From the NCBI GenBank assembly GCA_017614155.1, contig JAGACK010000050.1, positions 1 to 64,000 of the forward strand: DNA of 64,000 nt, in the 5' to 3' direction. This stretch comes from Lachnospiraceae bacterium (GTDB lineage Bacteria; Bacillota; Clostridia; Lachnospirales; Lachnospiraceae). Of this stretch, positions 16,219 through 23,621 are shown piece by piece. The position numbers and the translations under genes are program-made. How positions within the stretch are numbered: position 1 is the stretch's first letter; every line of letters starts with the position of its first letter. The notes beneath the pieces are model-generated. The model worked only from the letters and a program-made list of their open reading frames with translations, was not told the origin of the DNA and did no database searches.

Positions 16219-16812
16219 ATGAAGAGGGAAAAGATAAATACGGTAACAACCAGGCTCATCATAATAAATACAGCGGTCTTTCTGCTGGGAATTCTTTCGA
16301 TGGTCTCGCCGCTTTTTGCTGGTCTCCCGCTGGGCAGCGAGACAGGAGGCGTTTATTATCCGGCAGTTATGGCGGGGCAGTGGTGGAGGATAATAACAGC
16401 AATGTTCCTTCACGCCAACATCGCGCATCTGGCCTCGAACATGCTGGCTCTCTTTGCGCTGGGGAGCACGGCGGAAAGGATGCTGGGACACTGGAGATAT
16501 GCGCTTACATATTTCCTGGCGGGCATAGCGGGAAATCTCCTGACCCTGCTCTGGGACGGCTTTACGGGCCGTTATTATTTCACAGTCGGCGCATCGGGTG
16601 CGATACTGGGCATCCTCGGCGCGATACTGGCCGTCTCGGTGAACAAAAAAGACGGGATACCGGGGATGAATGTGAAGAGGGTGATCCTGGCCTGCATACT
16701 CATGCTCATACCCTCGTCGGGAAATATCAGCATGAGCGCACATATAGGAGGCTTCGTGGGAGGCTTTGTCTCAATGTATGCCATAGGGACGATCTTTCCG
16801 AAAAGCAGATAA
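16219..16812 (+). CDS. Rhomboid-family intramembrane serine protease
   Basis: This protein has 197 residues and six TM segments. The catalytic dyad is S126 in VGASGAILGILGA and H175 in AHIGGFVGGF. The N-terminal HANIAHLASNMLALFALG matches the rhomboid helix 2 signature (H-x-x-x-H-x-x-x-N). It cleaves TM substrates within the membrane. I use ATG 16219 (MKREKINTV); ATG 16183 would add 12 non-hydrophobic residues. It is the last recognisable core gene before the accessory block. Confidence 0.88.
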   Translation: MKREKINTVTTRLIIINTAVFLLGILSMVSPLFAGLPLGSETGGVYYPAVMAGQWWRIITAMFLHANIAHLASNMLALFALGSTAERMLGHWRYALTYFLAGIAGNLLTLLWDGFTGRYYFTVGASGAILGILGAILAVSVNKKDGIPGMNVKRVILACILMLIPSSGNISMSAHIGGFVGGFVSMYAIGTIFPKSR

Positions 16813-16821
16813 AGGGCGGAA

Positions 16822-16838
16822 TTCGTAGAAATTACGAA
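16822..16838. promoter_or_regulatory. Palindromic operator copy 1, TTCGTA-N5-TACGAA
   Basis: TTCGTA at 16822-16827, GAAAT, then TACGAA at 16833-16838, a perfect six-base inverted repeat. Two further copies lie at 17782 and 19858, and I see none outside this block. It sits 10 bp after the rhomboid stop, at the left edge of the accessory block, upstream of the candidate RNA and the first gene. Confidence 0.65.
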
Positions 16839-17039
16839 ACTGATAAATGAAAAGGAGTTATTATGGTTGCAGGCCGGCGGAAAACATAAAAAATTAAACC
16901 AGCGGTTGATTGTTCTTTAGAAACAGCCGACATATAATAAAGACAGGCTGAAGCCGTACACGGCTTTGAGAAAGAATCGAAATCAGGAAAAGAAGAATTG
17001 AGCGACGGGATTTTTGCGCCCAAAGCTTGGATACCTGAG

Positions 17040-17170
17040 GCCGGTTCTTTTTTGTTGCTCCATGACAACCGAATACCGCTCTCAAACAGAAGGCCCGGTC
17101 CGGGGAAATGACCGCGACGACCTGCCGCAAGGCAGCGAGCGCATCAAGGACTGCTGTATGAGAGGGATGA
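17040..17170 (+). ncRNA. Candidate structured RNA in the leader of the accessory block
   Basis: CTCTCAAACAG at 17079-17089 pairs with CTGTATGAGAG at 17154-17164 (10 of 11 pairs). The helix encloses CGGTC/GACCG (17096-17100 with 17110-17114) and a GNRA-capped hairpin, CTGCC-GCAA-GGCAG, at 17122-17135. This is a closed multi-branch fold. A GG/CC-rich segment lies upstream from about 17010. The 390-bp gap between the rhomboid gene and 17205 has no coding sequence apart from a possible eight-codon ORF at 16863-16889. I cannot assign a known RNA family, and the fold is hand-derived. Confidence 0.4.
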
Positions 17171-17204
17171 AACACAACAATCCATTTTGGAAAGGAGAAA
17201 TATC

Positions 17205-17738
17205 ATGGAAAAAAGAGAAAACAGAAGCTACACGGAAATCAGCCTTGAGACGGACGGATTCGACAGGACCTACAGGAATCCGCTCGCAAAAACCTACTGC
17301 TATGAGTATGCGCTGTACAGGGCAGTGTCGGACCTCTTTGCATCAACGGAATGCAGTTCCAGATGCATCGACAGCCTGAAGCTCTACTTTGCGGAACTTC
17401 CGGACGGATGCGACAGGGACGCAGACACCCGGACAGGCGGCGGGAAGACCAGGACGAAGAAGGACTATCTTGCAGAAGTCGCCGGACTGGCTGCAAGAGA
17501 TGTGGCCGGCCATGTGAGATTTCCGATGATGAACATCTGCGCCGCAAAGGTTCAGACATTCACGGAAAGTGATGGCACACACACCTTCCTGTTCACGGAC
17601 GGGCTGTACGGATTCCTGGTACATATAAAGGTTCCGTCCAAAGGGCATCCCGAGGGGATTGCGGTAAAGGACATGCATCCCCTGAAAAAGAAGGACGGAG
17701 AAACCGATGAGAAAGCGGCGCTGAAAAGCGCCGCATGA
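17205..17738 (+). CDS. Unrecognised 177-residue protein, first gene of the accessory block
   Basis: The start ATG 17205 follows AAAGGAG at the usual distance; the longer frame from 17187 begins inside that ribosome binding site. The protein opens KRENRSYTEISLETDGFDRT and continues with CYEYALYRAVSDLFAST. It has a Lys/Arg/Gly-rich loop in the middle (TRTGGGKTRTKKD) and a C-terminal region reading FLFTDGLYGFLVHIKVP. It ends in a charged tail. There is no signal peptide or TM segment, and I recognise no domain. It is separated from the next gene by palindrome copy 2, so it may form its own transcript with the structured leader. Confidence 0.75.
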   Translation: MEKRENRSYTEISLETDGFDRTYRNPLAKTYCYEYALYRAVSDLFASTECSSRCIDSLKLYFAELPDGCDRDADTRTGGGKTRTKKDYLAEVAGLAARDVAGHVRFPMMNICAAKVQTFTESDGTHTFLFTDGLYGFLVHIKVPSKGHPEGIAVKDMHPLKKKDGETDEKAALKSAA

Positions 17739-17781
17739 TTCGGACAAAACAGACAGGAAATGCTGCATGTCCTTATTATTT

Positions 17782-17798
17782 TTCGTAAAAATTACGAG
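17782..17798. promoter_or_regulatory. Palindromic operator copy 2, TTCGTA-N5-TACGAG
   Basis: TTCGTA at 17782-17787, AAAAT, then TACGAG at 17793-17798 (one mismatch at the last base). It lies 57 bp ahead of ATG 17855, with a TATTAT at 17819-17824 as a possible -10. Confidence 0.65.
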
Positions 17799-17854
17799 CG
17801 TTTCCGGCTGTCGTGTGGTATTATCGGTACAGAGCGAAAGCCGGAAAGGAGAAG

Positions 17855-18937
17855 ATGATGGACGAAAACAAAACAGCGATAGAATCGCTTGTCTACAGGA
17901 GGCACAGGCTTCAGGCAAAATACGAACAGATTGAAAAACTGGTTGCCGGATCTGACAAGGGATATACATATCTGATCAGGACGGGCAAAGGCAGATACTC
18001 CGAACCGAAGATATCAAGACTGGTAAATGAACTGATCGAATGCCTTGTTGAGTACAAGTCGTACAAGAAGGCGAAAATGAGCCCGAACTGGTGGGTGAAA
18101 ACGATACCGGTAAAGCTGAACAAAAAGGAGCGGGATTTTTTTGAGAGCTATTTCCGCATGCTGATAGGGCTTGCTCTCTATAATAATAACTGCCCCCAGG
18201 GGAAGCTTTCACATCCCGGCACATGGAATGCCCTGATCGAAAGGATCGACGCGATCCCAGCTTATAATGAATGCGCCGAACTCTGCCGCGACATGATCTG
18301 CTATGAGAACACGGTTATGCTCAGCGATTATCCGTCAAGGATCCCGGACGGGGTCTTTTACGACATGATGGCCGCCTGCACAGAGATAACCGGCAAGTCT
18401 CTGTATGAGCTTGCTCCCGCTTCGGACAGAAAAAGAGCCTTTGAGCTCATGACGGATAAAGAAGCGGAGCTTATAAAAAAGGAAGAGAAACATCCGGGAA
18501 CGATCCAAAAGATGATTGATGAAGAGCAGGAAGAGATAATCAGAGACAATGAAGAGATCATGAGACGCTTGGAAAACGGGGAGCTGGAAGATACAGATGA
18601 GTTTGATGACTTCCGGCCGGAAGAGCCGGATGAATTTGAGATGGAATACATCATGGATAATGTGACATGCCCGGACAAGGATGAAAACATCCGGGAATGG
18701 CACGGGTATTTTTCTGACAGCGAACGGTTTCTGAAAGACTGCAGGGTGATCGTCAGGGATATCGTTGATATGTGCAACAGGCAGGATCTTCGTGACGACC
18801 TGTCAAATGCTCTGCAGCTTTACCTGGCAAAGAACGGGATAACAAAATGGCTTGATGATGACGCGTATTTTATGGTGTATACATACATGAACAAGGCGCT
18901 GAAGGCAGCCGGTGTGAAAATGGGGAATAAAAGATGA
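17855..18937 (+). CDS. Unrecognised 360-residue acidic protein of the accessory block
   Basis: ATG 17855 (or 17858) follows GGAAAGGAG. The N-terminal third is basic and helical (YRRHRLQAKYEQIEKLVAG, KSYKKAKMSPNWWVKTIPVK). Residues about 205-270 are strongly acidic and coiled-coil-like (EEQEEIIRDNEEIMRRLE, then FRPEEPDEFEMEY). The C-terminal part is a compact helical segment. There is no TM segment, signal peptide or known motif. Its stop overlaps the next start in ATGA (18934-18937), so the two are translationally coupled and probably act together. Confidence 0.78.
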   Translation: MMDENKTAIESLVYRRHRLQAKYEQIEKLVAGSDKGYTYLIRTGKGRYSEPKISRLVNELIECLVEYKSYKKAKMSPNWWVKTIPVKLNKKERDFFESYFRMLIGLALYNNNCPQGKLSHPGTWNALIERIDAIPAYNECAELCRDMICYENTVMLSDYPSRIPDGVFYDMMAACTEITGKSLYELAPASDRKRAFELMTDKEAELIKKEEKHPGTIQKMIDEEQEEIIRDNEEIMRRLENGELEDTDEFDDFRPEEPDEFEMEYIMDNVTCPDKDENIREWHGYFSDSERFLKDCRVIVRDIVDMCNRQDLRDDLSNALQLYLAKNGITKWLDDDAYFMVYTYMNKALKAAGVKMGNKR

Positions 18938-19731
18938 CTTTGCGGGATGAGATATTTGAAGAGATCCGGAACGATTACCGGATTAACGGAAAAGATTCTT
19001 TCCTGTACAGATATCTGCGGAAAGGAAAGATGAAGGAAAAGTGCGAAGAGGAGCCTGCAAAAGAGGGGACGCTGATACACAAGTCTGCCACGGACCTCAT
19101 GTACAACCTCGGTTACCCGCTTGCGAAAAAATCATCCGCCGGACAAAGAAACGGGGCGGGATCGGGAACCCGGACACATAATACAGCGCTGGATCTTATA
19201 GATGCATGGTATGCGGAGCGCGGGGAGTTCCTCACAGGCGGCAGCAGAAGAAAGATCAATGAGAAAGAACTGCAGGATCTGTTCGTAGTGCTGAACAGAA
19301 ACCGGAAATCAAAAGCGTTTGTTCCGGTCGAGATCGACGGGCTTACCGGAGCGGGGCTCTACATACTGGGAAGGGACCTGTATCCCGAAAACACTTTCCC
19401 GTATGACGGGAACCATTACTGCGGCTTCTGCATAATAAGTGACTGGATCTATGCGACGAAGGAGGAAGGGATAACTCTAAATTACGGCAATCTGTTCAAT
19501 CAGAGCCTTGGGGCGTGTGAAAATGTACATGATGCAGTGGTATTCTTCGAAACATCCCTGAAGGAGGATAAGGCCGATTACCTGTATGAGATACAGAACC
19601 TGAACGGAGATATGCCGAAAGGCTGTCCGGAGAGTCAGAGATTCTATTTTACAGGCTCCGATGACGGAGATGACTTTGACAGGATCACCGACGAGGACCG
19701 TCGGGAAGCAATGGAAGATTTCGGCTGCTGA
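18934..19731 (+). CDS. Unrecognised 265-residue protein of the accessory block
   Basis: It begins at ATG 18934, overlapping the previous stop. It has an N-terminal helical region (RDEIFEEIRNDYRINGKDSF), a middle containing ALDLIDAWYAERGEFLTGGS and a conserved-looking core DLYPENTFPYDGNHYCGFCI. The tail is very acidic (DDGDDFDRITDEDRREAME). It looks globular and cytoplasmic. The cysteines in CGFC could bind metal, but no second pair is obvious. A long hairpin terminator follows directly, so it closes this operon. Confidence 0.78.
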   Translation: MTLRDEIFEEIRNDYRINGKDSFLYRYLRKGKMKEKCEEEPAKEGTLIHKSATDLMYNLGYPLAKKSSAGQRNGAGSGTRTHNTALDLIDAWYAERGEFLTGGSRRKINEKELQDLFVVLNRNRKSKAFVPVEIDGLTGAGLYILGRDLYPENTFPYDGNHYCGFCIISDWIYATKEEGITLNYGNLFNQSLGACENVHDAVVFFETSLKEDKADYLYEIQNLNGDMPKGCPESQRFYFTGSDDGDDFDRITDEDRREAMEDFGC

Positions 19732-19737
19732 AAAAGG

Positions 19738-19813
19738 ATCGATATCAGGAGGACATGGATCGCGCGAGGCGATCTTTAGTACCGGGAGTCAGAACTCCTG
19801 ATATCGATTTTTT
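19738..19813 (+). terminator. Long hairpin terminator with internal alternative stems
   Basis: ATCGATATCAGGAG (19738-19751) pairs perfectly with CTCCTGATATCGAT (19795-19808) and is followed by TTTTT. The 43-base loop contains a second perfect hairpin, GATCGC/GCGATC (19758-19763 with 19769-19774). It also contains GGAGT/ACTCC (19785-19789 with 19794-19798), which competes with the outer stem. It is more elaborate than the other terminators in the window. Confidence 0.7.
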
Positions 19814-19857
19814 GTACCCTTTTTTCGGGAGACAGATGCCGGTAATTCAAAACGAAA

Positions 19858-19874
19858 CTCGTAAATATTACGAA
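19858..19874. promoter_or_regulatory. Palindromic operator copy 3, CTCGTA-N5-TACGAA
   Basis: CTCGTA at 19858-19863, AATAT, then TACGAA at 19869-19874. It lies 70 bp before ATG 19945. TTTAGAAACA at 19903-19912 is also found at 16916-16925 downstream of copy 1, a second shared box. Confidence 0.65.
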
Positions 19875-19944
19875 ATCAAAAATCAAACAGGATTAATATC
19901 AGTTTAGAAACACGAAAACACAAACTCGAAAGGAGAGCAAAGAA

Positions 19945-21186
19945 ATGGCAAAGAACAAGAACAGATACGGATTCAGGATGCTTGCGGAAAATGAGAGGAT
20001 CTCGGATGACACGAGAGAGACAGGGCTGAACAACAACGACCTGATTATAGGCACCAGCGGCACCGGCAAGACAGGAGGCTATGTTATCCCGGCGATCCAG
20101 AACATCTCCGGCAACCTTGTTGTTTCAGATTCGAAAGGCCTGCTGGAGCCGAGATTCAGGAATGAACTAGAAAAAAAGGGGTATCAGGTATACTCGCTTG
20201 ATTTCGTAAATCCCTTAAACTCCTGCGGCTACAACCCGCTGAAGTTTATCAGGAGAAATCATGACGGAAGCGTCAGGGAGCAGGATGTGATCTCAATCTC
20301 AAAGATCCTCTGCCCGCAGCTTGACAAAACTGAGCTCATCTGGGACCAGTGCGCACAGGGATATGTCTCATTCCTGATCAGCTACTGCCTTGAAGCTGAG
20401 GACCCGGAGGACCACAACATGTCCATGATATGCGAGCTTCGCAGGACATTCAGCCAGCCGAACGGACAAATGCTCTTTGCTGACTGGGTTGAAGCCCATC
20501 CCGACAGCTATGCTTCAAAAAAATACCACGAGCTCATGTTTAACCGTACTGCAGAAAAGATGTGGTCGAGCGTCGAGGGATTCGTGAGTTCGAATTTTGA
20601 AGTGTTCAACATCCGGGAAGTAGCCCATATCTTTGAGCAGAAGGACGGGATCGACCTGAACGATCTGGGAAATAAGAAGACCGTAGTATTCATTCACCAG
20701 AGCGATACTGACCGCGCATTTGACAATATCGTGAACCTGTTTCAGAGCCAGGTCCTGACCACGCTGTGCGCGCAGGCAGATAAAAACCCGGACGGAAGGC
20801 TGAAGATACCGGTCAGGATGATAATGGATGATTTCGCATCCGGTTCAACGATCCCTGATTTTGACAAGGTGATCTCGGTCATCAGGAGCAGGGATATCAG
20901 CACCAGCCTGATAATACAGTCCCTGACACAGCTCGAGACGCTTTACGATCATCCGACATCGACCACGATCATAAACAACTGCGACAACATACTCTTTCTT
21001 GGCGGGCAGGATAAGGATACTGCTGAATATATCGCTTACAGGGCGATGAAGACGCCGGAAACGATACTCATGATGCCAAGGGACAGCATGTATCTGATCC
21101 GTTCAGGAGAGCAGGCCAGGCTGGTAAAAAAGATCGCGCCATACAGCACTCTTGAGAAAAAGAACAGCGGATTTCAGGCCGAATGA
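19945..21186 (+). CDS. Soluble VirD4/TraG-type ATPase (coupling-protein-like)
   Basis: In this 413-residue protein, Walker A is GTSGTGKT at residues 36-43, followed by NLVVSDSKGLLEPRF, which matches the VirD4/TraG 'vsDpKGEL' motif. The Walker B region MIMDDFAS (D295, D296) replaces the usual D-E, followed by IPDFDKVISVIRSRDISTSL and NNCDNILFLGGQD, also coupling-protein signatures. Canonical coupling proteins are 550-750 residues with N-terminal TM helices; this one has none and would be cytoplasmic. No relaxase, VirB4 or VirB6 is nearby, so transfer is not its evident job here. It could be a conjugation remnant or an ATPase recruited to another task. AAAGGAG precedes the start. Confidence 0.85.
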   Translation: MAKNKNRYGFRMLAENERISDDTRETGLNNNDLIIGTSGTGKTGGYVIPAIQNISGNLVVSDSKGLLEPRFRNELEKKGYQVYSLDFVNPLNSCGYNPLKFIRRNHDGSVREQDVISISKILCPQLDKTELIWDQCAQGYVSFLISYCLEAEDPEDHNMSMICELRRTFSQPNGQMLFADWVEAHPDSYASKKYHELMFNRTAEKMWSSVEGFVSSNFEVFNIREVAHIFEQKDGIDLNDLGNKKTVVFIHQSDTDRAFDNIVNLFQSQVLTTLCAQADKNPDGRLKIPVRMIMDDFASGSTIPDFDKVISVIRSRDISTSLIIQSLTQLETLYDHPTSTTIINNCDNILFLGGQDKDTAEYIAYRAMKTPETILMMPRDSMYLIRSGEQARLVKKIAPYSTLEKKNSGFQAE

Positions 21187-21259
21187 CAGCTTTCCATAAT
21201 AAGAAGGTCCTCAAAACCAGATGAAGCATATCCATCATTAATGAAAGGAGACATCGACA

Positions 21260-22012
21260 ATGAACACAGAAAGATCATTAGAGAAACTGTTTGCGGACGA
21301 TGAAAAAGTCAGAGATGTGATCGACAGGTTCGTATCGATCAGGATCGGGCAGATGAGGGAAATCCTCGGAAAAAACCAGAAGTGGCTTGGATATGTAATG
21401 AATGACCTCATCTGGAGAGACGGACTGTGCAGGGAAGCGTGCGAAGACATGACCTACGCAGAGCTTGTAAGACTGCTGGATGCAGAAAGGCATCAGTGTG
21501 CCACATGGACAGGCAGCAGGGACAGTGTATATGAGAGCTATGCGTCCAGCGCTGAATGGCTGTCCCTTACCATAAAGACGATAGGTGATACCAACTTAGA
21601 TGCAAAGATGTTCCTGATGCTCCCTGTCGAAAGGCTCATAGAGTGTCTGTATATCGGAAAGGAGGCCAGGCGCGAAAAAAAGATGAAGGAGATAATGCAA
21701 AACTACTGGGAAAGCGACAAGAAAGACGGTCCGGGGAAGGGCGCCGAGATGCCTGTAGAGCAGATGATCTCCAGGACAATACTGTCTCCCAGGACCTGGT
21801 CTCCGGCGACCATTTCCATAGAAGAATACAGAACAAGGCGGATGACAACCTGCAGACTGGGAGCACGACTGATGATAGAAAGCATAAGTGATGGGCTGTG
21901 GGATCAGTATGATACTACTGAGATCCTGAGCAAATACAGCCCTGTGCACGGATCAGACGGACCGGAATATGAGGAAACAGAAGAGATTTCAGATGAAATG
22001 AAAGGAGAATGA
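21260..22012 (+). CDS. Unrecognised 250-residue protein of the accessory block
   Basis: ATG 21260 follows AAAGGAG. The protein is mostly helical and charged: SLEKLFADDEKVRDVIDRF, QMREILGKNQKWLGYVMND, then a centre with EWLSLTIKTIGDTNLDAKMF and a basic stretch EARREKKMKEIM. It ends acidic (PEYEETEEISDEM). No domain is recognised and there is no TM segment. Its end carries the ribosome binding site of the ClpP-like gene, and the stop TGA (22010-22012) lies 2 bp before that start. It is therefore tightly coupled to the protease and is a candidate adaptor or substrate. Confidence 0.78.
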   Translation: MNTERSLEKLFADDEKVRDVIDRFVSIRIGQMREILGKNQKWLGYVMNDLIWRDGLCREACEDMTYAELVRLLDAERHQCATWTGSRDSVYESYASSAEWLSLTIKTIGDTNLDAKMFLMLPVERLIECLYIGKEARREKKMKEIMQNYWESDKKDGPGKGAEMPVEQMISRTILSPRTWSPATISIEEYRTRRMTTCRLGARLMIESISDGLWDQYDTTEILSKYSPVHGSDGPEYEETEEISDEMKGE

Positions 22013-22014
22013 AA

Positions 22015-22614
22015 ATGGCAAATGTGATCTATGAAAGCGTCAGAGGACTGTCGGCAATCGCTATCGAGGATGCATTCCTCAGGGATAGGAAGATCTTTCT
22101 GATCGGTGAAGTGAATGACGAATCATGCAACGAACTGATCAAGCAGCTGCTCTATATGGAGGCTGAAGATGATTCAAAGCCCATCACGCTGTTCATCAAC
22201 TCCCCCGGAGGAGATGTCGGATCGGGGCTTGCGGTATACGATACCATCAGGCTGCTCAAAAGCCCTGTTACCGCAGTCGTTACCGGGATTGCAGCAAGCA
22301 TGGGAAGCATCATCATGCTGGCCTGCGATAAGAACAGGCGCTACATGCTTCCAAGCAGCAGGATAATGATCCACGACTGCAGCTGGGGAAGGCACGACAT
22401 GGGCGGCAAGAAGCCGTTTGAAGTCGAGGAAGAGCTCAACCAGCTGAAGAATACAAACGAGAAGCTTCTGAATATAATAGCGGAGCGGACCGGAAAGACA
22501 GTTGAGGAAGTAGCGGAGGTCACGAAAAAAGACAGCTACTACAGCGCAGATGAAGCCATAGAGTTCGGACTGGTAACCGGTGTCCTTGACGGGGAAACCT
22601 TTGCAAAGATATAA
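22015..22614 (+). CDS. ClpP-like serine protease (accessory, divergent)
   Basis: This 199-residue protein has the ClpP fold and its full triad: S95 in GIAASMGSI, H120 in MIHDCSWG and D173 in KKDSYYSADEA. It also has LFINSPGGDV and the C-terminal EAIEFGLV. The HQPLGG segment usual after the His is replaced by HDCSWGRHD, so it is a divergent paralogue and not the housekeeping ClpP. ATG 22015 has the better spacing from AAAGGAG than ATG 22009. No Clp ATPase is encoded nearby. The P-loop protein two genes upstream is the only local ATPase, but it lacks the Clp AAA+ layout. Confidence 0.88.
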   Translation: MANVIYESVRGLSAIAIEDAFLRDRKIFLIGEVNDESCNELIKQLLYMEAEDDSKPITLFINSPGGDVGSGLAVYDTIRLLKSPVTAVVTGIAASMGSIIMLACDKNRRYMLPSSRIMIHDCSWGRHDMGGKKPFEVEEELNQLKNTNEKLLNIIAERTGKTVEEVAEVTKKDSYYSADEAIEFGLVTGVLDGETFAKI

Positions 22615-22672
22615 TAAAAGACAGTCTGCGTATGGGCCCAAAATCCGGGTCCGGCGCAAAAAGGAGAAACCT

Positions 22673-23251
22673 ATGGATTTTGAGAGTATAGAGATCAGAT
22701 GGCACGGCAGAGGCGGGCAGGGCGCAAAGACTGCGGCCCTGCTGCTTGCCGATGTATGTTTCAAGACCGGAGCGTACGTCCAGGGCTTTCCGGAATACGG
22801 GCCCGAGAGGATGGGCGCTCCGATTACTGCATTTAACAGGATCAGCAAAAAAGAGATCCGCGTTCACAGCAACATCTACACGCCGGATCTTGTTGTGGTT
22901 GTCGACGAGACCCTGCTCGAGGCGGTGGATGTGACCTCGGGGCTGAAGGAGGATGGTTCCATCATAATAAATACCCCTTCATCACCCGAAGAGATCAGGC
23001 CGAAGCTTGGCGGCTACAAAGGAAAGGTGTACACGGTGGATGCCAGAAGGATCTCGGAGGAAGCGCTCGGGAAATACTTCCCGAATTCTCCGATGCTTGC
23101 CGCGGCAGTAGCTGTAAGCCGTGTGATGGACAAGCACGAATTCATCAGGGAGATGAAAGCTTCCTATGAACATAAATTTGCAAAGAAACCCGAAGTCATA
23201 GAGGGAAACATGAAAGCGCTGTCGATGACATTCGAAGCGCTGGGAGCATGA
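22673..23251 (+). CDS. porG: 2-oxoacid:ferredoxin oxidoreductase, gamma subunit
   Basis: This 192-residue protein opens with IRWHGRGGQGAKTAALLLAD, the family's conserved GRGGQG, and contains GFPEYGPERMGAPITAF. The gamma subunit is part of the four-subunit enzyme that oxidatively decarboxylates a 2-oxoacid to the acyl-CoA and reduces ferredoxin. AAAAGGAG precedes ATG 22673. Gene order gamma-delta-alpha-beta is the usual por/vor order. Pyruvate is the likeliest substrate, but a branched-chain 2-oxoacid cannot be excluded from sequence alone. Confidence 0.93.
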   Translation: MDFESIEIRWHGRGGQGAKTAALLLADVCFKTGAYVQGFPEYGPERMGAPITAFNRISKKEIRVHSNIYTPDLVVVVDETLLEAVDVTSGLKEDGSIIINTPSSPEEIRPKLGGYKGKVYTVDARRISEEALGKYFPNSPMLAAAVAVSRVMDKHEFIREMKASYEHKFAKKPEVIEGNMKALSMTFEALGA

Positions 23252-23255
23252 GAGC

Positions 23256-23576
23256 ATGAGAAGTGATGTATCAAAGATTAACGAAAACACGCCGTATGAG
23301 GAACTGACAGAAGGACTGACGATGTTCGCGCAGGGGACGGCAAGGGAATTTGCGACCGGTCCCTGGAGGACCATGACACCGGTATTTGACAAGGCGCTCT
23401 GCAAGCAGTGCCTGCTGTGCGCGCCGGTCTGTCCCGACGGATGCATACCGGTTTCGGATATGAAGCGTTCTGATTTTGACTATGATCATTGCAAGGGATG
23501 CGGCATCTGCGAGAAAGCATGCCCCTTCAAGGCAATAACCATGGTACCCGGCACGGATGCTTCAGCGATGAGTTAA
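23256..23576 (+). CDS. porD: 2-oxoacid:ferredoxin oxidoreductase, delta (2x[4Fe-4S]) subunit
   Basis: This 106-residue protein starts 4 bp after porG ends. It has two ferredoxin motifs: CKQCLLCAPVCP and CKGCGICEKACP. These clusters relay electrons from the thiamine-bound intermediate to ferredoxin. The N-terminal 45 residues (GPWRTMTPVFDK) are typical of PorD. Confidence 0.93.
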   Translation: MRSDVSKINENTPYEELTEGLTMFAQGTAREFATGPWRTMTPVFDKALCKQCLLCAPVCPDGCIPVSDMKRSDFDYDHCKGCGICEKACPFKAITMVPGTDASAMS

Positions 23577-23621
23577 AGAGCCTGTACTACTTTAAATATA
23601 TATAATGAAAGGAACCACCAT

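Noticed and set aside
16863..16889. Eight-codon ORF with AAGGAG at good spacing (MVAGRRKT)
   Set aside because: Too short to support as a gene. It lies just after palindrome copy 1 and may be a leader peptide, but nothing downstream resembles an attenuator controlled by it.
19755..19907. 50-codon ORF inside the terminator region
   Set aside because: The AGGAGG is only two bases from ATG, and the first third is the hairpin while the rest spans palindrome copy 3. More likely non-coding.
22009..22614. Housekeeping ClpP
   Set aside because: The His loop differs from canonical ClpP and the genomic context (no tig or clpX) is wrong for the core gene.
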